Shown: positions 11,293 through 23,200 of the stretch, piece after piece
Numbering within the stretch: position 1 is the stretch's first letter
How the letters are laid out: each line of letters begins with the position of its first letter
Assembly (NCBI RefSeq): GCF_949628215.1
Contig: NC_134288.1
Span: 7,571,682 to 7,635,681 of the forward strand
DNA: 64,000 nt
DNA from: Phalacrocorax aristotelis
Lineage: Eukaryota; Chordata; Aves; Suliformes; Phalacrocoracidae
Direction: 5' to 3'
Position numbers and translations under genes: made by a program
The notes under the pieces: generated by a model
What the model saw: the letters and a program-made list of their open reading frames with translations, nothing else
What the model was told of the DNA's origin: nothing
Database searches by the model: none

Positions 11293-14200
11293 GTGAGGTG
11301 GTAGCGCTGCCGAAGGCGCCGGGTTGTGCCCCGGGACAGGCACCGGGGCTGAGGTGCTGTGCACCGGGACGTGCCCTGGGGGTGAAAACCGAGACGTGCA
11401 CCGGAGCCGAGCCGCCGCACGTGCACCCGGCGTGAGAGCCGGGTCGTGCCCCGGGGCGGAGGCGGCGTGCACCGGGGTGGGTGAGCCCCGAGGTGTCTCT
11501 CGGCGGTACGAGCCCGGCTCTGCGCCGCCCCGGCCCGGTGCTCCCCGCGGGGACACGCAGGAGCTGCCCGCGTGGTGTCCCGGCCGCCCCGGCGCCGGGG
11601 CGGTGCTGGTCCCGCTCCCCGCCGCGGGGACACCCCAGCGCCCAGCCGGGGTCCCTGGGCTCCTCCGCGCTGGGGTGCGCTGGCGGCCCGGCTGGGGCAG
11701 GGCTGGGCGTGGGGAGCCCGGCGGCTCCGGCTCTCCAGCTGCTGCCTTGGTCTACTGAACAACCGTTTTGTCTCTTAGTTTGTTTGCTTCGTCTGGGGGT
11801 TTGGTTTTGTTGTTTTATTTTTTGGTAATTTTTTTCGTGTTTTGTTGGGTTTTGTGTGTATGTGGGGAGGGGGACCTCTTAAACATTTGGGTCAGTTATT
11901 CCTCAGATACCCAAGATACTGTCTCGGTGACTGCTCTCAGGGGGTGCTCCAGTCCAGAGGGTGCTGTATAAATACATCTCAAGTAGGACCATGCAGTAAC
12001 GTGTTTGTTAATCAGATTATGAAAACGTTGCAAAGGAAACAGGTAGAACAGCTGTGGTTAGCAATAGCCCTGTATGTGATGGCAGAGCGCTGCCTTTGCA
12101 GCAGGGCAGCTCAACTATTGTGGTCTGGCTCAGCTGGTGTACGGGGAGCCAGTTTTCTCTGCCTGGCTGCCAGGTGGGGCTGGGCTCTTGGTGGGCAGCG
12201 AGGGGCCGGGGCAGAGGAGACCCAGAAAAGTGATGTGAGGGTCGTGGTGGTCCCGCTCTGGGACAACCCAAGTGGTGGCAACGGTGTGCGGCTTTCCCAG
12301 GGAAGAAGATTGCCTCCTAAAACCCAGAAGGGTTTTTGTTGGCCACTGTTTGCATCTCCTACCACTCCCAAACCATTTATTTCTCGGTTTGAGCTTGTAC
12401 CAGAAACATCTAGTGTGTTTGGAAAAGCCTGCATGCATAGGTCTGATTCGTGCTTCATTCCATCGCTGTGTGAGGCTTCCCTCTCGGTGAAGATGACCCA
12501 TGCAATAGCAGGCAAACCTTGATACCAAAATCCAGGGAGCACTGACATCTGCTAATGGTTAAAGCCTTTTTAAGGCTACTTCAATTTTGAGAGGTGTTGG
12601 TGTTCTGTCAGCTCCACTAGGAACAAACACTGATGGTTCACCCCAGTGATTTTAAACTTTTGGCTGAGAGAAGCAAGTTAAGTTCTTCTTTCACTCGTGC
12701 TTCTTCCTACTTCTCCAGTGAGTGTGAGAGTGTGATGCTGAAGAGAGAGTCCTAGGAAAAACCATGCAGGGTTTGACCACTAAGATCAGGTTTCTGTTGT
12801 CTGGTTGCTGGCACTTATGAGACTGGTTTTCCTGAGTCAGGCAGTCCCTTTCAGTTGTGCGAACCTGCTAAGTCAGGCTTGGGGGGAAAAAAAACCAGGT
12901 CTGAAGTCAGTTAATGAGCCCTGTTGATTCCCCTGGACCCTCTGCCATCGGGAATGATCAGTTTTGTGTTCTAGAGGTGTTTCTGGTAACTGGAGCAGCT
13001 TTGAGCCCCAGCTGAACATGGGGCTGGGGCAGTCTCCATGTTTTTTGGGAACTCGCTGTGTTGTGGCTGCTGCAGTGGACGAACAGGGAGCTGCTGGGGT
13101 TGCTGGAGGGCGACTTTGAACCCTCCTTATAGTAGGCCATAAAAGAGCAGAAGAGACTGCCATTCCTTGGATGCTGGCCATCAGCCTCTTCCGTCTTTTC
13201 TCCACAACCAGAGCAGAGACAGTGTCCTCGCTCGCTGCTGGCTGCCCTCCCTGCAGGACAGCCTTAGGTCGGGAGCTTTGGGATGTGCGATTCTCTTCTC
13301 CTGTGGCTCCCACATGCCTTGAGCCGCATTGCGGGGAGCAGGATGGGAATGGGGGCTTCTGGGGTCAGGCCCACACCCTCCCAGCAGCTGGTGTAGCTCT
13401 GCTGGTGGATGCTTCTTTCCAAAATGAGCTCAGGTTGCATTGGGCAGGTGTTCCCTCAAGCCCTCCCAGGGCATGCTGTGTGTGTCATGGCATTTTGGAG
13501 CCTGTCCCTATCCAGAGGGAGGCCATTGTCTGTGACATGTCCTTCGTATCTGGGAATCAGGAGAGATGGCCAGAACTGGCTGTAGCTCTGTGTGTCCCGT
13601 CAATGGTTAGGAGAGCACCTGGTGACCGAATCCAGATGGCACCGAAGGTGCCTGCTCTGCTGCAGAGCACTGGCTGTACCCAGGGGAGTTTGGGTGGGCT
13701 TCTGCCCTGCTGCCTGTAACACTGCAGCACCCCCATGCTCGAGACAGACCTGCCCATCCGGGTCGAGCCACTAGTACAGGTATTTGCCCTGGGTGCAAGA
13801 CTTAAAAAAACCCCAAGAATTTAAAAAGGTGATCCTTATTGTGGGGAGTGCAGGTGCATGAGGGTGTGCCGAGGATGTTCTTCAGTTCATCCACTTCTCG
13901 TGCACAACCTGACCCCTGACCAGCTTGGCATGGGTCAAAGCCAGGTGCTGATGAGGCTGCATTGAACTCAGCTGTACCTTATGCAGTGATGCACATACTC
14001 ATACCTTCAGTAACGCTCTGCAGGCACGCTCTCAGATAACCATCCTGGCTCCACTTGTTAAACTGATAGCAGTAAGAGGCTGGCTTGGCACTGCTCGAAG
14101 TGCAAGGAGTCTGTTTATTGCTCCAAAGCGTTGCCTCGTTCTAGCCACGTGTGGGGGTGAGGTCTGTGACGCCTCGGGGGGGGGGGGGACATGACCCTGC

Positions 14201-17200
14201 CACCCCATGGGAGCTGTCCCTGTGGGAGGGTGACACGGAGCCACCATCACCTATTAATGGCACCAGGAGCCCTGTACTGAGGTCGGTAGAGGCTGAGTAG
14301 TTGGTGCTGGGAGGAATGGTACTAAAGGCTGCTCAGCACAGGAGCATCCTTATCAGTCACCAAAGCCATGTATCATATGAATGCTGCTCTAGAAAGCATA
14401 AATATTTCTTGCAGTGGAGCAGTGGCTGGGTCTTGTAGTCTCCCACGTTTCTCTTTTGAAGGCCCAAACCTTAAAGCATATGGCAGATTCATCTCCAAAA
14501 TGCATTTGTGGGTGTCATCAGGTTTGAGGATAATACTGTACCTCTTCCACTTCACGTCCCTCTTGATCCACTCTCACCTTTTCTAAATGAGTGTTTGTGG
14601 TGAGTTTATGATGAGGATAACTTTGCTCCTGACTGTGCGCTTTAAAACTGGTATTTGGGGAACACCGATCTTTTTGCAGTGATTGGCATTCATCTTATCT
14701 CTTGTTGAATTTTGCTATTAACATTTTCCTGCCACATGTATCTAACAATTGACAAATGACAGCTGTAATCACTCTGGTTTTCAGTTATTGAGTTCAATGG
14801 AGTGAACTTTATCACCTTTTAATGTGCTGATAAATAATCCCAGGCAAAGTCACTGCTAAGGGTTTTTAAATGGTGCAGCTTTAGCGTCTGCCTGGATTAT
14901 CTATTAACATCTACTGGAAGCCATCAAAATAAAAAGTGAGGTTGGTGCTACTTTTACCATGGTGTTAGGGCTGACTTTGTTCATTTTATATATTTTTTTT
15001 AAAAGACCCTAAAGCCACCTAACACAGAAATTCCCTTAGCTTGGATTGTACTTTTTATGCCACATAATAGGCAGACTGAACAGTTAACTGTTCTGCCGTG
15101 GTCTGCTGAGCAAACCGTAGAGTGATAGAGAAATTCTGTTGGCTTGATTGTAGCTGAAAATACTTTGAATGTTTGGTTAACTTTTTCCCCTTAATTTCAC
15201 TAAATTGAAAATAATCAGACTTGATCTTTGAACGGAACATACTTGTTTGCAGTACTTCATTTTGCGTTTGAATTTACTTTTGAAGCTTATTAAGTTTCAA
15301 AGAAAACATTACAATATTTTCAGAAGAGAAAAGTTGAGCCAGAGCTCTTAGAACTTCTTTTTTTAAAACTGAACTGACTTTGTGGTATCTGCACTAACAA
15401 GCCTTGTGCTGTGGTTGAGCTAAAACTTTTTTTGCATAAAAATGGAAAGCGCTTGGCTTGCTTTGACAGCCTTGCTGGGTTTTGCTTGTGCTGAGGACGC
15501 AAAATCGATGGCCAGGTATGTCTTTTGAACTAATCTCTCTGGCTTTCAACAGCTCTTTAGTAAAACTTGGAGATTTTCTTGAATTGCACTATGGTTTTTT
15601 GACGCACTGGCTGGCACTCAGTGAGCTTGCTCTCAGCTGCAGCGCTGTAGAGGCACAGAAGAAGGGCTGATGGGTGCCTACACTGTGCTGAGCCCCCTCC
15701 AAAGGTGGTCCTGAGGGTCCTCACTGCAGCTGGGGGAAGAGCAGTGCTCCTGTCCCAGGACGGCATTTCAGAGCTCTGCTGCTTTATTGTTCTTCATCGG
15801 AACGAACGTTACAACATCCAGGTTTGCTGTGAGAAAGGAAGGCATCGCTGGTCCTGGCATGGCGGAGGGCTCCAGTGCTGGTGCAGCCTGTGGTGTTGTT
15901 GGGGTCCTGGACCAAGTGTTGCAATCTCTATTTAATCTGTGCACGCAATAAACCTGAGGGTTTGGGGTGGGAGACCATGTGTCAGTGGACCTCTGTGTGC
16001 TGAGGAGCAGAGCCCTGGAAGAGGTGCTGGGCTCCTGCGTTCACCTTATTTCTGCTTGCTCAGGCATTACCTCCTGGAGCTGCAGTTCAGAGAAAATTCT
16101 TTCGTCTTTATCTGGGTACTTTCCTTGACTTAAAGCAAGGTCATGTCACCCACTTGTATCTGGAAAAGTCTTGTGCTGTGCTTACCCAAAACAAACACTC
16201 AGGAAGAGAGCTGAAGTGTAATCTGCAGCGAGCAGCCTCCCACAGACCTGGAAACCTGCAGGGTTTGCGAGCAAGGCGCCTGGGGGCGGTGAGCTGCTTG
16301 GTTGTCCTCTGCTGATTGCATCCTTATCTAGGGCCGGCTCTTGGTGGAGACTCTTGTAGGCACACCTTTACTTCTTCACTTGAATGTCCTTTGGTAATCT
16401 GAATAGCATAGATTAGTTCTCAGCTGCAGAAAACAACCCCCGCAGGCACTCACCCTGAGGAACCCCACAACTTTTTGCATTGAGCGACATGGCACAAGAG
16501 TTTCTTAGCACTTATTTTAGGTCCCTCCAGACCAAAGAGATGCATGGCAGAGGAGGAAGAGCCTGTTGCTGGTGTTGGAGAGGAACCTTGCTGGTTTACA
16601 AGCATCTTGCCTGCAGTAGTGACAGAAGGTGGCATGTGTGGATGAAAGACACCACTGAATTTGCTTTTGCATTGATGGAAGTGTCATGTTGGGATGTTCT
16701 TGCAGGAAATGCTTGAGAAATGGTTGCAGTGAGAAGAGCTCACTAGGTTTGGGTTGCTTGGTTCTTACATCCAGCATAAGTAAGTTTCAAGCCTGAAACG
16801 CCATCAGAAGGTCATAAGGGCTGTTGAAAACCTCAAGGAATGGAGCTTCATGGTTTTGAAATAGGAATTGGAGCTCGAGAGTAGAAAACATGCCAGGCGT
16901 CCAGATGTCCATAGTCTGTTATTTTATCTGCTGCTTCTCAGGACATTTAGTCCTCATAAGCAAGATTGCGTAACTCAAGGTGGGAGGAATGGTTGGGTTT
17001 TGCCCTTTTAAAATCCTCATCCCTGTAGATTCAGATATTGTCTTAAGGCTAGGAAAAATGACAGGGATATCTTTTTACAACCTGCTAGCAGTGGTGTCTG
17101 TGGGGATATTCATGACCCCTGGCCCAGCTGATTGGAATGGTGCAGGGTCAGTAGCTCAGGCTTCCCTGAGCTTGGCAGCTGCATTTTACATGCCACAAGT

Positions 17201-20200
17201 GCACGTTTCAGTGGTAGCTTCATGTCCATCTTATGCAGGTGGCCCAAACCCACCTCAGCAACAATGGCCTTTTGCAGCACAAGCAGTCAATGAAAACCCT
17301 GGCCGTGAGTCAGAAGATGGGTGTCTCTGCCTGTGTGGCAGGCATCTACGGCTGCAGGAGGCAGTGGGGATGGGAACAAGCTCATGGGCATCAGTGCTTG
17401 TCCCAGAGATGGGCAATGCCAGCCTGGCACCGGGAGCTGGGCCAGCGGCGCTGAGCTCACGTCAGCTGTTCACAGATGCTTCAGAGGAGAGTGAAAGGAT
17501 CTTGAGGTGGACAGTTACGCATTGCTCTGCTTGTAGGGACCACTTACTCATTTTTCTTCCAGCTCCTCATAGTTATTGTTTGATACATACCCTGACACCA
17601 GAGGGTTTGTGGGTTCTAATTAGTAACCCTGGGCAGTTTAGTTATCCGTGCAAATATCCAGTCCTCTTCTGAATCCTACCCAATTCTTACCCTCAGCATC
17701 CTGCAGCAATCATCTACACAGGATAATTTGCACAATGTCATAGCTAACAAGAACTTTGTGTATTAAGTTGCTGCTCCATCATTTCATTAAAAAATAAAAT
17801 GAAAATAAATAAATATTTTGTAGGCTATTCCATTGCTTAAAAGAAAACAGTTCTGGAAATATGAAGATCTAGCTGAAACATCTTACAGCTAATATTTTCC
17901 ATCCCAGTTTGACTTCCAAATTACATTTGTCATGTTCCTGCAAAAGCCCCAGCTGCCTAATGGAAAAAGCTTGCTTTTGCTTTTCTGGGGCTCTTTCTCC
18001 AAAATCTGTTTTTTCAGCAATAATCGGGAAACAGGGTTTCAGGGTGAAGAGATCTGAGTTACTGTCCCATTTTTAATGAGTTGTTAGCTCTACAGGGCAA
18101 CTCTTATTCTTCTTAATTTTTACATCAGCTCGTACCATGGGACTGACTCCACCTATAGGATTAGAAAGCCTGAATGCTCTGATAATACCAAGTAATTAAC
18201 AATATATCAGGAGCTGATTCTTAGAAGTAAAGTCAAAGTTTTTGTGTAATGACTTTTAGCAAATTAATTGATGCTTGGGTGTCTTGTCTGTGAATTCAAG
18301 AAGGAGCAAGCTGGGAAGCGAAGGTGCTTGGGGTTTGTTTTTTTCACCCTTCCCAAACTGCAAACCATGCAAGCTAAATAGGATAGGGCAGTTCCTGAAG
18401 ATTACTAGAAACAGAATAAACTTCTAAAGATCCATTAAATGTGTGAGCTGCAGCAGCAATAAGAAAATATTTAGACAATACTTAGATATTGAAAAATAAA
18501 CTTTAACTATGGTGTTTTAAAAATGTTTTTGTGCTTTCTTGTCATGGCTTTGTCCCTGTACTGGCTGCATTTATACCTGCTTTAGCACCAGCTGCTTATC
18601 TCTCAACTTCTGCTGGAGCTCTACGAGTACCTCACTAATCTCTTATCTTATTGCAGGTTGAACTTCATGTCCACCTAGATGGAGCCATTCGACCAGAAAC
18701 AATCTTGCACTTTGGCAGGTGAGTTGTGGGGGTAAGAAAACTCTGTGAACTGCAGTCCAAAAGCATCAGTCCCTACTCCCATGCCTTCTGCTTGTCCAGT
18801 TCTCTGCCAGAAGAGCTTGTGCTGGCGGGCTGGGAAAGCTCTCTCCCTTGCTGTGCAGGCAGCAAACCTGGCTGGTGCTGGTCTCACCTCTGCACAGGCG
18901 AGTCCTCTGGCTGCACGGTGTGAGGATATTGAGCACACCCCAAAAGGCGATGTTGCAGCAGGGCTGTACTGGTAGCAGGAGTGTGAGCAAGGTGGTCATC
19001 AGTCCCATGAGCCAGGCAAGCTAAGAGGAGCCACGGTGAGAAAAGTACAGAAGATGTCTCATAAACAGAGCTGTCTGCCTTTGAAGTGTACCTAGGAAAT
19101 GGCAGAGTCAGTGTATTCTTGTTTCTTTTTCCACATTCCTAATTGTTAAAGCAAGTTAAATGAAAGCAGGCTGGAAGCATCTTCTCGGTGGTGGTGCTGT
19201 ACCAGAGTCCTGGGAGGAAAAACCAGCTTGGGTGCTCCTCCCTGCCCTGCTGTTGCGTGCCTTTGAACCGCAGACTGTCTGCCTGGTGCTAGCAGTCAAG
19301 GCGTCATCCTTGTGTGAGGGTCACCCAGGAAGGCACTTGGCAGTGACTTAGAGAGGTTGTTTCCTTGACAGAGCTCACGTGCATCTTCTTGCTTTAGTGT
19401 AATTTGCACGGGGAGCAGCAGGGTGAATTATTAACTGGTGCAAGGACCTGGCTGTGCAGTCGTAAGCAAAAGAAACTTAAGACTCTGTCCAGCTGTCACT
19501 AATGAAAAAGCTGATGAAGACTAGCAGATACTCTGAGATCAAGAAAGTGGCATGCTTATAGATTTCAGGAAACAGCTCTTAGGTACAACTCTGGTACTTT
19601 GGGGAGGAAAGCAGTTCTGAGGGGGATGGGGAGTGGTTCTGGCATCCTGTGAGCCCAGCAGACTCCAAGGCAATGTGATTGTAGGGGGAAATACTCTCTC
19701 TAAAGTAGCTTTTTCTGCCGGGAGTGACCATACATTTTTGCAGTGCAGGCAGAGTAAAGGTGGATCAGAGATGTCCATATTGTTCGTTGCAGGACATTGG
19801 TGCAGTGAGCTGAGATCCTGCTGGCTCTGCCCATGCCACTGGTGGGCTGTAGGGCTGGAATACAAGTCCCAGTGGACAGAAGAGTCGGTGCTGACTCCCT
19901 GGGGCTCTGCTGGGTCCCTACTACCAGCAAAGGACAAATGCCAGTGTAGTTCCTCAGGAGGGTTGTAGGAGCCCTGAAGCCCAGGAGACACCAGCCACCT
20001 GATGATCTGTGCCTCTTTGTTGCTTAGGGCAGAAACCTTCGATGCCTGAGCGTGTGCAGAGTTCCCTCTTATTTTTAAACAGCCCTGGAAGCCCCCAGAG
20101 CTGCCAGCTCTCGGGTGGAGCAAGGCTGTGCTATTCATGGGCTCTAAAACTAGCGCTCACACAAATGTAGAAGCAATAGGGCAGCATAGGAGTCTATAGG

Positions 20201-23200
20201 GGACTGCCTTAATAACCTCACCCTGGACAAAGCAAGCTGTTTGTAGTCTATTTTTAAAGGTAAAGAGCTGGAAATAAATTTGCCAGGTGGTGGCTGACCA
20301 CATACAAATAACTTGAAGCTGCTGGGATGCACAAGCCCCCTTGGGCAGTAGCTGAACTCTGCCGTTTTTAGAAGCTTTGGCTCCAATTCTGGCAAGGTCT
20401 GGGTCAGGCTTTACGTCCACCCTGCCCAGCCGAAGGGTTGAGAGCCATGGCAGACCCCTCTTGGGACTGGGCATCCCCAGGAGAGGTGCCCCGTCTGCGG
20501 TGGGATGGTGTGTGTGGTGCTGCCAGTGGCTGGGGATAGCTCTGGGCAGGACGCTGAGGTGTCGGTGGACATGAGCATGTTCCCCTGGGGCAGCTTTGCT
20601 GCAGGAAGGCCCCAGCTACCAGGTAGGTTGGATGGGGCAGCAGCAGCTCCCAAGGTCATGGTGGCAAGATCCACTGGACCCCTCAGTGAGAGACCTGGCT
20701 CTAGCATCTCTGCGCTGTGGATCATCCCAAAGCGCTGTTGCTGCTGGCTGTGCAGAGGCAATCCTTTGGGAAGCACGTGGAGAACATCAGGGAAATGGCT
20801 TGGCTGTAAGAAACTTTCCCTAGGCAGGTGGAGGAAGATGCAGGTTGGTTCTTGGAACAGAGACCAATGTGTCAGTGCCATGGAAAGGGCAAGGCGGGGA
20901 GGAAAACTGATGCCTTGGCGGTGATGAATGTCCTTTGCAAGAGTGCCAGCAACTTAATCTGAGCAGATTGTGTGTGAAGGCTGAGCATGGGGCTGGCTTC
21001 CTTCCTGCCTGAGCAGGGAATGAGCAATGTTTACTGGGCCCAGGAGCGGGGTTCTTTGGGCTGATTCCCCTGCGGACTGCTCATCAGGATGGCTGCTGGC
21101 ATTGGGATGCTAAAGCTGTTTGTGGTGTTTTCTCTCCATTAGCAGAGAGATCCATCAATCGGCTGTAATTTATTGTGGCAGGAAAGAGGATTAAAAACAA
21201 ATGACTAGTTATTATTCCTAATTTAGGTTGGCATTCACAGGCGGAGTGACAGCCTCTGGAGTGGGGGTGGCAAAGCCTGCCCAGGAAACGTGCAGCATCC
21301 TTGGCTGGCAGCCCCCTCAAGCCTGGCTGTCACCCCACCAGGGACACCTCCACCCACTCGGGACTCCAGGGACAAACAGCTTCTTCCTTCTTGGAAGAGT
21401 TTAGGTGGGCTTTACCATCTCCATCCCTTTGGTGAGAGCTGCTGTTGGGGCTGCTGTTTGGTCCTGGGTGGGAGGTGTCCGTATCAGAGAAGATGCCACC
21501 ACGATATTTGGCTTGGGAACTGGCTTGCTCGCAGGAGCTGCCAGCATTAAACAAACCCGTGAGCCACAACACTTCTGTGCACGTGATTCTGTGCCTGGGA
21601 ATGACTGGGGGGGGTTTCAAGCCTTTGAGCCTACATAAGTGGAAATTCACTTCTCTAAATAATTTTGGTAATTCTTTGGCATTTCTGCTACTAGGACTAG
21701 GAGGTGCTGAGAAATAATCCAGAGCCCCTTTAGATGAACTCCTTCTTAAGCTTAAATTGTGTTCTGACTGTGTTCCTGCTGGGCCAGTCTGGGCTTGTAT
21801 TTTGATTTGTTTGTGATTTTCCTGTATTTTGGATTGCTTTCCTCCCCACTGAGATTCAGAGCTGCATCTGGAAGGAGATTTTGGAAGGACAACATGTGCC
21901 ATATCTTCTCTGTGAAGAAATGGAGGTTAACACTGCCAGCTTGGGACATGATTGCTGTATGAAATGGACAGAATAAAAATGTAATAGCCTTCCCCATCAC
22001 TAACATGTGGCTTCACTTCCAGGAAAAGAGGGGTTCCTCTCCCTGGCAGCACTGTTGATGACCTCCTGAAGCATGTCAGCTACAAAACACCATTGACAAT
22101 TACCCAATTCCTAGAGAAGTTTAATCACTACATGCCTGCCATTGCGTAAGCACCCCAGTTTTGCTTCTTCCCCTTCAACCAGGACCCCATGGCTAATGTT
22201 GCTCAGCCTTGGAGGTCACCTCATCCATCCCCAGTGTGCCCCAAGGATGACAAGTCCCGATGACGGGTCCCACTGCTGTCCCTGCAGGGGTGACCGTGAG
22301 GCAGTGAGGAGGATTGCCTATGAGCTTGTGGAAACAAAAGCAAAAGAAGGCGTCATCTACGTGGAGGTCCGGTACAGCCCTCACCTCCTGGCCAACTGCT
22401 GTGTGGATCCCATCCCCTGGGGCCAAACCCAGTAAGTGATCCTGCTGTGTGGGGGACCTGGTGGGCAGCCGGTCAGGCATGGAGAAGCCAGCTTGGTGTA
22501 ACCAAACTTCCTTTTTCCTCCAACACAGCAAGCACCAGCACTCTTCCACATCTCTTCCCCATCAATAGGAGTTTTCCTCTTATAATATATCCGCATGTTG
22601 CTATGTTTTAATGTCCCTTGCTTTGGGCACCTAATTCTGCATGTGCAGAGCACCTCTGCTTAAACTGGCTGGAGCCAATCTCTGTGTGAGGGGAAGTAGT
22701 GTTCAGGCGTGGATTGCCTGCCCACAAAATGTGAACTTGAGTTAGCAGAAGTGGTGAGCAATGTTGGCTGACAATCCAGTCCCTTCTTTACCTGTCATCC
22801 CCGCTGTGATGTGTGCCTCTGATTAAATCAGTGCTGGGTTCTGTGGCCCCTTGCAAAATGTGCTGTGATGAACGTTGAGCCCCCGTGCTTGCCCCTGCCT
22901 GGCTGCAGGCAGTTATGTGCCCTAATGAGATGATCTGGCAAAGAGAGGGTTCCTCTGCTCGGGCAGGCTTGGCATCTGGTTCCCCTGGGCTTTCTAAACC
23001 TTACTAATATCTTTGCATGCTTTTGTGCCCGACACCTGGTAAATCTGGGCATAGCATGGGTGTAAAAGGTGCTCTTCAGCTCTGGCAGTCTCATTGGGCT
23101 CCTCTGGATGTTAAGGCAAGTGGGACCCCGGCCAGGCTGGGTTTTGCATGCGGTGTCCCGTGGGGATGCTGGGCTGGACCTGCAGCTCCTGCCTGCTTCC

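Larger units (their letters stand above)
11293..18656 (+). other. ADA: ADA intron 1 (7.4 kb)
   Basis: Longest ADA intron. Its first 450 bp is still CpG island. It contains a degenerate GTGC-type repeat (11326-11480), a 13-G run (14176-14188) and AT-rich stretches near 17760-17820 and 18420-18530. The thymic enhancer of mammalian ADA lies in intron 1; I cannot identify an equivalent element by eye. No additional exon is seen. Confidence 0.7.

Noticed and set aside
10998-11762. 254-codon minus-strand frame and several plus-strand frames over the ADA CpG island
   Set aside because: They are open because of GC richness and antisense to ADA exon 1 and its promoter. Composition is Arg/Pro/Gly-rich with no family motif.
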